From assembly GCA_963830495.1 (NCBI GenBank), contig CAWHMS010000002.1, forward strand, positions 558,001-622,000: DNA of 64,000 nucleotides. The letters run 5' to 3'. Position 1 is the stretch's first letter. Every line of letters starts with the position of its first letter. The DNA comes from CAWHMS01 sp963830495. GTDB taxonomy: Bacteria; Actinomycetota; Actinomycetes; Propionibacteriales; Nocardioidaceae. The position numbers were made by a program, and so were the translations under genes. Of the stretch, positions 51,611-60,500 are shown one piece after another. The notes under the pieces are model-generated. The model ran no database searches. It was not told the origin of the DNA and worked only from the letters and a program-made list of their open reading frames with translations.

Positions 51611-53029
51611 ATGGCTGAAGGTGTCGTTGAAGGTCGATCCGCAGGGTCGTTGCGCAGGGTGTTGGTGCCTCTTGCCCTGGCGCAGTTCATCTGCAGTTTT
51701 GCGGGTTCGAACATGAACGTGATGATCAACGACATCAGCGAGGATCTGGACACGACTGTTCAGGGTGTCCAGACGGCGATCACGCTGTTCTTGCTGGTGA
51801 TGGCGGCCCTGATGATCCCGGGCGGCAAGCTGACCGACAAGTGGGGTCGCAAGAGGTGCTTCACGATCGGGCTCACTCTGTACGGGATCGGCGCGCTGTT
51901 GAGTGCGCTCTCGCCCGGTCTCGGGGTTCTGATCCTCGGCAACTCGATCCTCGAGGGGGTCGGCACGGCCCTGTTGATCCCGCCGGTCTACATCCTGGCG
52001 ACGATGCTCTTCGCCGACGTCACGTCGCGGGCGAAGGCGTTCGGGGTGATCAGCGGGATGGGCGGGGTCGGTGCTGCCGCCGGTCCGCTTCTCGGTGGTC
52101 TCATCGCCACGGCGATCAGCTGGCGGGCGGCCTTCGTCTTCCAGGCCCTGGTCGTCGCGATCATCGTCGTCCTCGGCCGCCGGATCGAGGATCCCGTCCC
52201 GCCGGACCCCACCAGGCCCTTCGACACGGTGGGGGCGGTCCTCTCAGCTGCCGGCCTCGTCTGCCTGGTCATGGGGATCCTTCAGGCGGACAACAACCTG
52301 TGGTTGATGGCGATCCTCATGGCTGCCGGCGCCCTCTTGTTGCTCTGGTTCTTCCGCCACGTCCGCGCCAAGGAACGCCGGGGGGAGGAGCCGCTGCTGT
52401 CTACGAGCCTCTTCAGCAACCGGGTGTCGAACCTCGGCCTGATCACGCAGAACGTCCAGTGGCTGATCCTGATCGGAACCTCGTTCGTGGTCTCGGCCTA
52501 CCTCCAGGTCGTCCGTGGCTACAACGCGATCGAGACGGGCGTGATCTTCACCGCGGCCACGGTCGGCATCCTGGTCTCGTCGCTCGCCGCGGAGCGACTC
52601 GCCAAGAGACGCACGCAACGGAGCCTGATCCTGGCTGGCTTCCTCACCACGTTGTGTGGGATCGCCCTCCTGCTCGCCATGGTCTACGGGTCGCCGACCC
52701 CGTGGCGCTTTGCCCCGGGGCTGCTGCTGATCGGCTTGGGCGTCGGGGTGATGCTGACCCCCTCGGTCAACCTGGTTCAGTCGAGCTTCCCCGACGAGCG
52801 GCAGGGCGAGATCTCCGGCCTGTCGCGCAGCGTGTCCAACCTGGGCTCCTCGCTCGGCACGGCGATTGCCGGCACGATCCTCGTCGCCGAGCTCGTCGAC
52901 TGGTCCTACGGCCTCGCGATGGTTGCGCTGGCCGTCACGGGGATCATCGGCCTGGTAGCGACGCTGCTGCTCCCAAGCACCCCCGTTGCGAGAGATGTCG
53001 GCGCCTCACCGACACGAGCTGGACCCTGA
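51611..53029 (+). CDS. DHA2-type MFS exporter 3
   Basis: 472 residues from ATG behind GGGCGAC. Fourteen spans. LRRVLVPLALAQFICSFAGS begins the first helix; DLDTTVQGVQTAITLFLLVM and GGKLTDKWGRKRCF are DHA2 motifs. A truncated near-copy of its first 25 residues occurs at 55618. Upstream sequence is a relic region. The exported compound is unknown. Confidence 0.87.
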   Translation: MAEGVVEGRSAGSLRRVLVPLALAQFICSFAGSNMNVMINDISEDLDTTVQGVQTAITLFLLVMAALMIPGGKLTDKWGRKRCFTIGLTLYGIGALLSALSPGLGVLILGNSILEGVGTALLIPPVYILATMLFADVTSRAKAFGVISGMGGVGAAAGPLLGGLIATAISWRAAFVFQALVVAIIVVLGRRIEDPVPPDPTRPFDTVGAVLSAAGLVCLVMGILQADNNLWLMAILMAAGALLLLWFFRHVRAKERRGEEPLLSTSLFSNRVSNLGLITQNVQWLILIGTSFVVSAYLQVVRGYNAIETGVIFTAATVGILVSSLAAERLAKRRTQRSLILAGFLTTLCGIALLLAMVYGSPTPWRFAPGLLLIGLGVGVMLTPSVNLVQSSFPDERQGEISGLSRSVSNLGSSLGTAIAGTILVAELVDWSYGLAMVALAVTGIIGLVATLLLPSTPVARDVGASPTRAGP

Positions 53030-53647
53030 CCGCGACGCCGACGTCACCTCCTCGACGCGCGGGTGGACCACGGGCTGGCTGTCCCGCCTGCCGACTGGCC
53101 GGCCCCGGTGGCCGACGCACAGTGTCCCGTTACTACGACGTTGTCGCCGTTTCCGCCCGTGTCCCCGCCTTCATCGTCCCAAACTCGGCATCAGTGATCG
53201 TGCCGTTCCTCCGCAGCTCTACCAGCCGGACCGGTCGCTCACCGGCCCGGTCCCCTTTCGAATCGGCGACGCCGCTGCCATGGCGCCGCCCGACCTTGGT
53301 CCGAGTGGGCTGCGCCCGCGCCGCCGAATCCGCGGCCGAATCCTCGACCGCGTTCCATGCGAACGTCGTCCACGCCAACCAGGGCGATGTGCCGGAGCAG
53401 CGACCCACTCACTGACGTCCTGGAGCGGAGCATCTTCGCCCTGGAGATGAACGGTGAGCCCCTGCCTGCCAGCCACCCGTGAACGGGGAGGTCAGGGCGC
53501 CGACAGCTGTTTCACCCCTTGTGGGTGATGTCGGTGGGGCGCCGGGGCGCGAGAGTCGAACCACGCGATGCCGACGGGGAACGGTGCCGCACCCGGCGGG
53601 CGTCTGCCCGCCGGCGACACCCGTCCTACGAGGATAAGGAGAGGCCC
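53030..53647. other. intergenic region with only a possible SHOCT remnant
   Basis: 618 bases between MFS exporter 3 and the GH15 gene. On the minus strand a frame ending at 53133 carries a possible SHOCT tail (listed separately). The last 20 bases provide the ribosome site AAGGAGAGG for the GH15 gene. Nothing else is recognised. Confidence 0.45.
53133..53408 (-). pseudogene. possible SHOCT-tail protein fragment
   Basis: The C-terminal residues RLVELRRNGTITDAEFGTMK match the SHOCT oligomerisation motif (LxxLxxxGxITxxEFxxxK). The upstream part of the frame has no membrane or other recognisable domain, so it may be a fragment. Confidence 0.35.
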
Positions 53648-55530
53648 ATGGCCGAGCAGCCCTCAATCGCCGACCATGCGATCATCGGCGACCTGCAGAC
53701 CGCGGCGCTGGTGGCGAGCAACGGCGACGTCGATTGGTTCTGCACCCCGCGCTTCGACTCACCGAGCGTGTTCGCGTCCCTGCTCGACGCTGACCGCGGC
53801 GGCCGCTTCCGGATCGCTCCGGAGGGAGACGGCTACCTGACCAAGCAGGGCTACCTGGGCGACTCGGCGGTTCTCGCCACCCGGTTCATGGTCGAGGCGA
53901 GCACGAGCTCGGTGATCGATTTCATGCCGATCTCGGATCCCGAGATGGCCCGGGATCAGCACACGATCGTCCGCGTCGTGCGGGGCGTGCGCGGGCGGAC
54001 GCGGTTCCGGATGTCGTGCGCGCCCCGCTTCGACTACGGCCGTGCCTCCCATACGGTGGAGGTGACCCCTTCGGGGGCGGTGTTCGAGTCGGGTGGCACC
54101 CGCCTCGTCCTCCACGCCGGGGTACCCCTCGAACAGGTCGGCGACGACGTGGTGGCGTCGTTCGAGGTCGAGGAGGGCCAGGACGTCGGTTTCGTCCTGG
54201 AGACGGCCGGGGACGGGCCCCGCCGCGTCGAGGAGGGAGAGGTGCTCGCGGCGCTCGAGGGCACGGTCGGCTTCTGGCGCTCGTGGTTGGCGGGCTCGAC
54301 CTACCGGGGGCGGTGGCGCGAGATGGTCAACCGGTCCGCCATCACCCTCAAGCTGCTGACCTACGCCCCGACAGGCGCACTGATCGCGGCGGCCACCGCC
54401 GGCCTCCCCGAGCAGTTGGGGGAGAGCGCAACTGGGACTACCGCTTCACCTGGATCCGCGACTCGTCGTTCTCGGTACGGGCCCTGCTCGGTCTCGGCTT
54501 CACCGAGGAGGCCGCGCAGCTCGTCCGCTGGGTCGGGGACCGGGCGCGCGAATCCGCAGCCGCCAACGGAGCCGTTCCGCTGAAGATCATGTACCGGGTC
54601 GACGGCTCCCCCGACCTCGTCGAGGAGACCCTCGATCACTTCAGCGGCTACAAGGAATCGCGCCCGGTCCGGATCGGCAACGGGGCTGCCGACCAGATAC
54701 AGCAGGACATCTACGGCGAGTTCGCCGACTGCGCCTACGAGGCCGACCGGCTGGGTGCGCTGCCCGCCAGCTACGAGGGCGTCCAGACGTTCGCCCGGGT
54801 CTTCAACTGGCTGTCCGAGAACTGGGACCAGCCCGACGCGGGCATCTGGGAGACGCGCGGCGGTGACCAGGCGTTCACCTATGGGCGGGTGATGTGCTGG
54901 GTCGCCTTCGACCGCGGGATCCGGCTAGCCACCAAGTACGGGCGAGGGCGAGCAGCCGACATCGCGCGGTGGACGGCGGCGCGCGAGGCCATCTACGAGC
55001 AGATCATGACCGCCGGCTGGCACGAGAAGCGCCAGGCCTTCGTCCAGCACTACGAGACCGACGTGCTCGACGCCTCCGTGCTCCTGGCGCCGGTCGTCGG
55101 ATTCATCTCCTCGCAGGACCCGCGGTGGCTGTCGACCCTCGACGCCATCGAAGAGGAGCTGGAGACCGACAGCCTGGTCTACCGCTACGACCCGGCCGCC
55201 TCACCCGACGGGCTGCAGGGGTCGGAGGGGACCTTCTCCATCTGCACCATGTGGTACGTCGACGCCATGGCCCGCGCCGGACGGGTCGAGAAGGCAAGGA
55301 TGGCGTTCGAGAAGATGCTCACCTACGCCAACCCCGTCGGCCTCTACTCCGAGGAGATCGCCGTCAACGGAGAGCAGATCGGGAACTTCCCGCAGGCCTT
55401 CACCCACCTGTCGTTCATCAACGCTGCGCTCACGCTGGACGCCCAGCTCAACCTCGCCGGCCGACCGGGTCACGTGTCCGGCGACGGCATCGCCGCCCTC
55501 CTGGACGACCGCAAGCCCGCGCCGGGCTGA
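53648..55530 (+). pseudogene. GH15 glucoamylase/trehalase-like enzyme with one frameshift
   Basis: From ATG behind AAGGAGAGG, residues 1-255 form the N-terminal beta domain (IADHAIIGDLQTAALVASNG, CTPRFDSPSVFASLLD). At the G-run near 54418-54422 the frame breaks: five G give LPEQLGESA, while six would give LPEQLGGERNWDYRFTWIRD. The second frame continues the (alpha/alpha)6 barrel to 55530 with IYGEFADCAYEADRLG, GTFSICTMWYVDAMARAG and SEEIAVNGEQIGNFPQAF. Restored length is about 627 residues, the normal family size, with no other damage. A sequencing error or recent mutation is equally possible. Substrate may be trehalose or an alpha-glucan. Confidence 0.85.
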
Positions 55531-55617
55531 GCGCGGTCGTCGCGACGCGACCGGCGCCGCTCCTCGGTGACGGGGGCGGCCGAACAGCGATGTCGACTCG
55601 GAGGAGAGGGAAGCAGC

Positions 55618-55770
55618 GTGGCTACGCCAGGTACAACGCAAGGATCGTCGAGTGCCCTGCGAAGGGTGCTCGTGGCGCTCGCCTTGGCGCAGTTCATCTG
55701 CAGCTTCGCCGGCTCGAACATCCCGAGGTGCCTGCTTGAGACGGAGGGCGACGCGCTCATCTCGGCATGA
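55618..55770 (+). pseudogene. truncated MFS exporter N-terminus
   Basis: From GTG behind GGAGGAGAGGG, 50 codons. SALRRVLVALALAQFICSFA then GSN is nearly identical to the N-terminus of MFS exporter 3 (LRRVLVPLALAQFICSFAGS). After GSN the sequence diverges abruptly to unrelated codons and a stop. It follows the GH15 gene by 87 bases with a good ribosome site, so a GH15-MFS pair probably lost most of its second gene. Confidence 0.7.
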
Positions 55771-56197
55771 GCAACGTAACGCGGCGTAATCAAGGGGTCG
55801 GGGTGCTCCGTCGGTCTCCTCGTGCTCTGCCTAGCCTACAACCGGGTTCGTCCCGAAGCGTGAATCGAGTTCGTGGAGGAGGCCGGCGGGGCTGCTCATG
55901 CTCATGCGCGAGGTTAGGTTCCTCGAGGTGCGTTCGGGCTTGCCCCGGCCGGGTTCTTGATGGTCGCCGCGGTCGGCTGTCAGGCGGCCATGTGGGTGTT
56001 CCTGCTGCCGGCTGCGATGCCGGCGTCCCAGGCGACTCGGTGGGTGACGACCACGTGCAGCCACCGCAGGAGCGTGGCGGCGCAGGCGGCCCTGGCTTGC
56101 TGGCGGCCGGCTCGAGCAGATGAACCTGGCCCTGCTTCGGGCCGCGATATCCGACCGGCCTGAGCGGTCGCTCAGCGAGCTTGGTATCAGGGTGCCA
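55771..56197. other. non-coding region
   Basis: 427 bases after the truncated MFS gene. Frames on both strands are Arg/Pro/Ala-rich without recognisable domains. It contains an HIS-poor, Cys-free plus frame near 55960-56160 but no ribosome site. I see nothing to annotate. Confidence 0.4.
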
Positions 56198-56725
56198 TTA
56201 GTGGACCAGAGCTTTGAAGAGGATCAGAAGCGCGGCGATCAGGGCAACTCCAACGGCGCGGAGCGCGGCCTGCGGATGGCTTGATCCCGCCAGTCGAGCG
56301 GCCAAGTACCCGTATGCGGCGACGAGTCCAAACCCGGACCACTTGGCCAGCGCATAGGCCGTCTCCGACTGGATCGGCCCGGCAACGGCGACGAGGAAGA
56401 ACACCGCCGGGAATGAAACTCCGAAGATGACCGCGACGGTGTCCTCGACAACTCCTCGCAACGGCTCCGCTTCACCACCCATGCCCACGTTCGCGCGACG
56501 GCCGAGCAACTCGCTGTACATCTCCGCGAGGCCCACTGCGACGGCCGTGGCGACCAGGGTGCCGGCCACTATCCCCGGGCTCGAGGGCTTCGCCTCCAGC
56601 GTCAGCACGAGCGCCAGCCCAATGATCGAGCCGTAGACCACCCGCGACACCTGGCCCGACCGCAAGTGCGACTGCACACGGGCGGTCCAACCCGAGCGCT
56701 CGGTTCGTGAAGCCGGTCCGACCAT
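56198..56725 (-). CDS. hypothetical integral membrane protein
   Basis: 175 residues from ATG behind GGGAGGTT. Five membrane segments: VVYGSIIGLALVLTLEAK, the next starting GIVAGTLVATAVAVGLAEMY, VIFGVSFPAVFFLVAVAGPI, YALAKWSGFGLVAAYGYLA and AVGVALIAALLILFKALVH. The first helices recall small VIT-like or actinobacterial membrane proteins, but I cannot name a family. Divergent from the G6PD-like gene with about 357 bases between starts. Confidence 0.65.
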   Translation of the reverse strand: MVGPASRTERSGWTARVQSHLRSGQVSRVVYGSIIGLALVLTLEAKPSSPGIVAGTLVATAVAVGLAEMYSELLGRRANVGMGGEAEPLRGVVEDTVAVIFGVSFPAVFFLVAVAGPIQSETAYALAKWSGFGLVAAYGYLAARLAGSSHPQAALRAVGVALIAALLILFKALVH

Positions 56726-57082
56726 GTCAACCTCCCGGATCGAATAGCCGGTCGATCTCGCGGCGCTGTCTGCTGCGCCCCGCATGCTGCTCGCGGGCGC
56801 TGTGGAGCCGGTCGCACTGGCACCAGTGTGGATGCCATTGTTCCCCAATTTCGGAGCCTTCGGCAGTCCATCTCTGGCGCTCCCGTTCGCCACACCCGAA
56901 CCCGGTTCCCGCGCGCACCCACTTTCGGATCGCCATCGGAGCACACTCGGCTGCGCGCGGGATGTCGACGACCGGGCTCCCGCCACGGCCGAACCTCCAC
57001 ATTCACCCAGCGGGGGTGAGGCGCACGGTGCCGAAGGGGCGCATCGTCCTGGGTAAGTCGTCCAGGGAGGTGAAGCAGCGGA
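56726..57082. other. divergent promoter region
   Basis: 357 bases between the start of the membrane protein gene (minus) and the G6PD-like gene (plus). Frames here on both strands are long but Arg/Pro-rich shadows. AGGGAGGTGAA near 57065 is the ribosome site for the G6PD-like gene. No operator recognised. Confidence 0.4.
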
Positions 57083-58456
57083 GTGACCGACCGAATGGAC
57101 TCTTTGGTGATCTTCGGCGCGACGGGGAACCTCGCCCTGCTCGAGACCTTTCCCGCCCTGGTGGGGTTGGTGGAACGCTCCGTTCTCGACTTTCCCGTGG
57201 TGGGGGTTGCGCACAGTGGTTGGGGCCTGGATGAGTTCCGTGAGTACGCCGCGCATTCGCTGCAGCTGAACGGAATCGATCCAACAGGTGAGGGCGCGTT
57301 CAAGATGTTGCAGTTGCTCAGGTATGTCGACGGAGATCTCGGCGACAAAGCCGCCTACGAAGCAATGTCCCAAGCGATGGGCGATGGGAAGCGACCACTA
57401 TTCTACCTCGAAGTGCCGCCACCCCTGTTCGGACGCATCGCCGAAGGAATCGCCGGCGTGGGCCGGGCCGTCAACGCCCGGGTCATGGTTGAGAAGCCAT
57501 TCGGAACCGACCTCGCGAGCGCGCGAACCCTGAATAGAACCCTGCATCAAGTGTTCCCCGAAGCCGCCATTCATCGAGTGGACCACTGGCTTGCCCTCGA
57601 GCCGCTCAACAACATGTTGGTCACTCGCTTTGCCAATGCGGTCATCGAACCGCTGCTGAACAGCCAGTACGTGCGAAGCATCCAGATCACGATGGCAGAG
57701 GCGTTCGACGTCGCCGACCGCGGACGATTTTACGACCGAACCGGCGCGATACGTGATGTGTTGCAGAACCACCTCCTGCAGGTTGTCGCCAGTCTCATGG
57801 CCGATCCGCCAGACGGTTCCGGCCCGGAGTCCTGGCTGGACAACAAGGCTCGCCTCATCGCCGCGCTGCGACCGCTCCAATCCGAGGACGTGATCAAGGG
57901 CCAATACGAGGGCTACCACCAAGCGGACGGAGTGGCCTCCGAATCGACGACTGAGACCTACGTCGCAGCACGGACGGCGGTGGATTCGTGGCGGTGGGCC
58001 GGCGTTCCCATCACCATTCGGGCCGGTAAGGCGATGCCGGTCACCGCGACCGAGGTGACCGTCCACTTCCGCGCCGCGCCCTACGACGTGTTCGGCCAAG
58101 GAGACCGTAGGGTGGCCAACGCACTCCGGTTCCGGGTCTGGCCGCACGCCGAGACCGGGCTTCTGTTGGCCGGCAAGGCCCCCGGGGCCGCTCCGCGGCC
58201 GCAGCTGCAGGAGCTGGCGTTCTCGCGCCAGCCGACCCTGGACCAGCGACCGTACGATCGGCTGATCGGCGCCGCTATCGAAGGAAACGCTCTGCCGTTT
58301 GCCAGGCAGGACGCGGTCGAGGCGGCATGGCGGATCGTCGACCCGGCCCTAGACGACACCGGAACGGTCGTCCCCTACGGTCGTGGCACGTGGGGGCCGA
58401 GCGAGGCGGATGCGCTCCTGCCCGCGGGGGAGTCGTGGGACGATCCTGTCGGCTGA
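57083..58456 (+). CDS. glucose-6-phosphate dehydrogenase-like protein with altered active site
   Basis: 457 residues from GTG behind AGGGAGG. The NADP fold begins LVIFGATGNLA, VMVEKPFGTDL is conserved, and the catalytic-base motif is kept as AIRDVLQNHLLQ (His230). The substrate motif RIDHYLGKE is RVDHWLALE here (165-173): the Gly-Lys pair is Ala-Leu. That Lys contacts glucose-6-phosphate in characterised enzymes, so this paralogue may use another sugar phosphate or be inactive. It lies near the GH15 gene and is unlinked to pgl/opcA. Confidence 0.8.
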   Translation: MTDRMDSLVIFGATGNLALLETFPALVGLVERSVLDFPVVGVAHSGWGLDEFREYAAHSLQLNGIDPTGEGAFKMLQLLRYVDGDLGDKAAYEAMSQAMGDGKRPLFYLEVPPPLFGRIAEGIAGVGRAVNARVMVEKPFGTDLASARTLNRTLHQVFPEAAIHRVDHWLALEPLNNMLVTRFANAVIEPLLNSQYVRSIQITMAEAFDVADRGRFYDRTGAIRDVLQNHLLQVVASLMADPPDGSGPESWLDNKARLIAALRPLQSEDVIKGQYEGYHQADGVASESTTETYVAARTAVDSWRWAGVPITIRAGKAMPVTATEVTVHFRAAPYDVFGQGDRRVANALRFRVWPHAETGLLLAGKAPGAAPRPQLQELAFSRQPTLDQRPYDRLIGAAIEGNALPFARQDAVEAAWRIVDPALDDTGTVVPYGRGTWGPSEADALLPAGESWDDPVG

Positions 58457-58573
58457 CATCAGACACTCGGGATCGTCCAGGGCGGGGCCAGTCTGCACGA
58501 AGCGGGATGCCGACGCCGGTCACGTAGCCACGGTTCACGCAGCCGCTTGACTGGCCGGGACGTTGCCCGGTCG

Positions 58574-58586
58574 TCGTTCTGACAAG
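58574..58586. repeat. possible partial copy of the 44-bp repeat
   Basis: TCGTTCTGACAAG is identical to the right arm of copy B, 13 bases long. No matching left arm is present, so it may be a worn third copy or chance. Confidence 0.3.
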
Positions 58587-58745
58587 GCAAGCGTCGCGAT
58601 ATACGCGATTGCAACGGACAAGGCCTGAGGGAGCACAGGTGCGACTCATACCCGTCGAGTGATTTGAGTTCATCCGGACCCACGAAGCATGGGTTATCAC
58701 GGCTCGCTCTGCCGCGAGCGGCCTCGACCTGATGGAGGGATCTGG

Positions 58746-58964
58746 ATGAAGACCGTGATCGTCGGAGGTGTCGCCGCGGGGGCGTCGACGGGTGCGCGCC
58801 TCAGGCGGCTTGAGGAGTCGGCCGAGCTCATCATCCTGGAAGGGGACCACTACGTGTCGTTCCGACCGCGCGAGCGCACCAATCCTGTCATGCCGAAGAC
58901 GACGCCGATGAGAGAAATGAGCTCGGACGAGCTCGCGCCGGCCCGATCGGCAGTCAGGTCGTAG
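58746..58964 (+). pseudogene. truncated CoA-disulfide-reductase-like protein (N-terminal FAD fragment)
   Basis: From ATG behind TGGAGGG: MKTVIVGGVAAGASTGARLR, then RLEESAELIILEGDHYVSF, matching the dinucleotide-binding start of CoA-disulfide reductases/NADH oxidases. The family continues with an ANCGLPY redox-cysteine motif, but here unrelated sequence (RPRERTNPVMPK) runs to a stop. About 40 of some 550 residues remain. Confidence 0.75.
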
Positions 58965-59058
58965 CCGGCCGCACTGGCGCTCTGCACCGCATCGTTCACT
59001 ACCGCGGTCGGGCGAGCCTAGTCTGGGAGCAGGTCACTGCGAGGAGGCGGAGCCGACG

Positions 59059-59244
59059 ATGGGGATCTTGCGAGGACGACGGAACGACGGAGACGTGCGG
59101 CGGTTTCGGATGCGAGAGAAGCTGGCGTCCGTCGGAGACCACCTCTGGATAGAGGACGAACAGCGCAACCGCGCGTACGAGCCCCCGAACCTGCCGCGGA
59201 CGCTCAAGAGGGCTGGAGCCGGTGTCCGCACCGGCCTGGCTTGA
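59059..59244 (+). pseudogene. truncated LURP-one-related protein
   Basis: From ATG: MGILRGRRNDGDVRRFRMRE then KLASVGDHLWIEDEQRNRAY, the characteristic start of LURP-one/DUF567 proteins (RMREKxxSxGDDxWIEDExG). After AYE the sequence changes to PPNLPRTLKRAG and stops. About 45 of 160 residues remain. Confidence 0.65.
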
Positions 59245-59282
59245 TCTGCAAAGAACCGCGCTTCATTCTGCGAAGACATCGA

Positions 59283-59312
59283 CATTGGGCGGCGGGGAAT
59301 CGAACCCGGGTC
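59283..59312 (-). other. tRNA/tmRNA T-arm-like fragment
   Basis: On the minus strand GGACCCGGGTTCGATTCCCC resembles the T-arm and 3' part of a tRNA or tmRNA. Upstream, GGATAACGAATCC could be a worn anticodon stem, but no cloverleaf forms. It may be the end fragment of an RNA gene duplicated by an integrating element. Confidence 0.35.
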
Positions 59313-59380
59313 CTTCCTGCTCCGGCGGGTCGGCGTGCGCCCCCCACCGGCGCCGGTCAACGATCGGATTCGTTATCCGA

Positions 59381-59686
59381 TCAGGCAGATCGGCGTGACG
59401 ACATCGATGGTCGCGCAGCCGCCGTCGTAGCACTGTCGAACCTCCTCGTTCCGGCGCCGCGTGCCGTCGCTGCCGATGCGAAACCTAGGTGCCGCCGAGG
59501 GTGCGGGTGACTTCTCGGGCTTCGATGACGGTGGGGGTGGGGGTGGGTGAGGAGTTGGTCGAGGAGGACCCAGAACCTATGTGCTCGGAGGTTCTGTCTG
59601 CCGCTGTGGATGGCGCCGCCGGGCAGCGGGATGTCGGGGCCTAGAGGGCATGTGACGTCGTACTGGGCAGTGAACTTGTCGGCCAC
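59381..59686 (-). pseudogene. unidentified fragment in relic region
   Basis: A minus-strand frame with VADKFTAQYDVTCPLGPDIP and GGAIHSGRQNLRAHRFWVLL has mixed protein-like composition before becoming His/Pro-rich. It directly follows the small-terminase-like remnant on the same strand and may be a decayed phage gene. No family recognised. Confidence 0.25.
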
Positions 59687-59845
59687 GATCGTCAGGGGAT
59701 CCTCGTCACCGGACTGCGGCTGCAGATTCCAAACCCCGGCCTAGGTCTAGGTCGGAAATCACCAGAGGACCCCGTGTGCGCAGATCGGGTGTGGACATCA
59801 CCCGCCTCCCCGTCCAGATCGGGCTCGGTTGTTTCCCCTGGTTGC

Positions 59846-60312
59846 CTAGTTCGGCTGGTCGGACTCGGCCGTGATGGCCTGGAGCTGTCGGATGTAGCCG
59901 GCCTCATCGTCATCAGGGGCACTGACGACGAGCATCTGTGGCCGGTCGTTCTCCCTACGGATCTGATCGAGCCCAAGCAACTTCACCCGGCGGTCGATCA
60001 CCCGGAGCACCAGATCGCAGACCTAACCGACCCAGCGACCGCCTGCGGCCAATGAGCAGCCTGGAGGGCATCCAGACGCGCCAGTTCGAGCTCGCGGTAC
60101 TCCGTGGCGACCTCCGCGATCCTGGATCTCAGCGAGTCCTGTACGATTCGCCACGCTGTCCCGCGGCTCTGGTAGCCGACCGCATCCGCGATCTCATCGT
60201 AGGAGTGACCCGCCAGCGCCAGTTCCAGGCACCGGGCCTTCCGCCAGTTGGCCAAGGTCTTGCCAGACGTATCGGGAACTCTCTCTGCGGTCATATCCAC
60301 AGCCACGCTCAT
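59846..60312 (-). pseudogene. small-terminase-like phage protein, one frameshift
   Basis: From ATG at 60312: KTLANWRKARCLELALAGHS and YDEIADAVGYQSRGTAWRIV form a helix-turn-helix; then ELELARLDALQAAHWPQAVA. A one-base shift near 60026 continues as LVLRVIDRRVKLLGLDQIRR and ends QAITAESDQPN at 59846. This order (HTH, ELARLDxLxxAxWPxA, VLRxIDRRxKLLGLD) is typical of phage packaging small-subunit-like proteins. ATG overlaps an upstream stop. Confidence 0.6.
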
Positions 60313-60314
60313 GA

Positions 60315-60500
60315 GTCAAGCATCCCCTCCTCGTCCAGCCAGGTGACCGTCTCCTGACCTATGACGAGGCAGCCGAGCGGCTGCATTTCTCGAGGTTGAC
60401 GATCAAACGGCTGGTGCGTGATGGCGAGCTCGGTGTCGTCTGGATCGGCACCTGCCGCGGTGCCCGACTCGACTGTCTCGGCTTTGGTGAGAGAGATCAG
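60315..60500 (+). pseudogene. excisionase-like HTH remnant
   Basis: The plus frame reads LLTYDEAAERLHFSRLTIKR, then LVRDGELGVVWIGTCRGARL, the MerR-like winged helix of excisionase-family proteins (LTxxEAAxxLxVSxxTxxRLVxxGELxxxxIG). No start codon precedes it and a frameshift near 60470 interrupts the end (SALVREIRGV in another frame). It lies opposite the terminase-like start. Confidence 0.5.

Noticed and set aside
55771..56197. An IS element remnant between the truncated MFS and membrane protein genes
   Set aside because: No transposase motifs or terminal inverted repeats were found; the frames are only Arg/Pro/Ala-rich.
59283..59410. A complete tRNA or tmRNA gene on the minus strand
   Set aside because: Only a T-arm-like stretch and a possible worn anticodon stem are visible; no acceptor pairing or full cloverleaf could be drawn, so it is kept only as a weak fragment.
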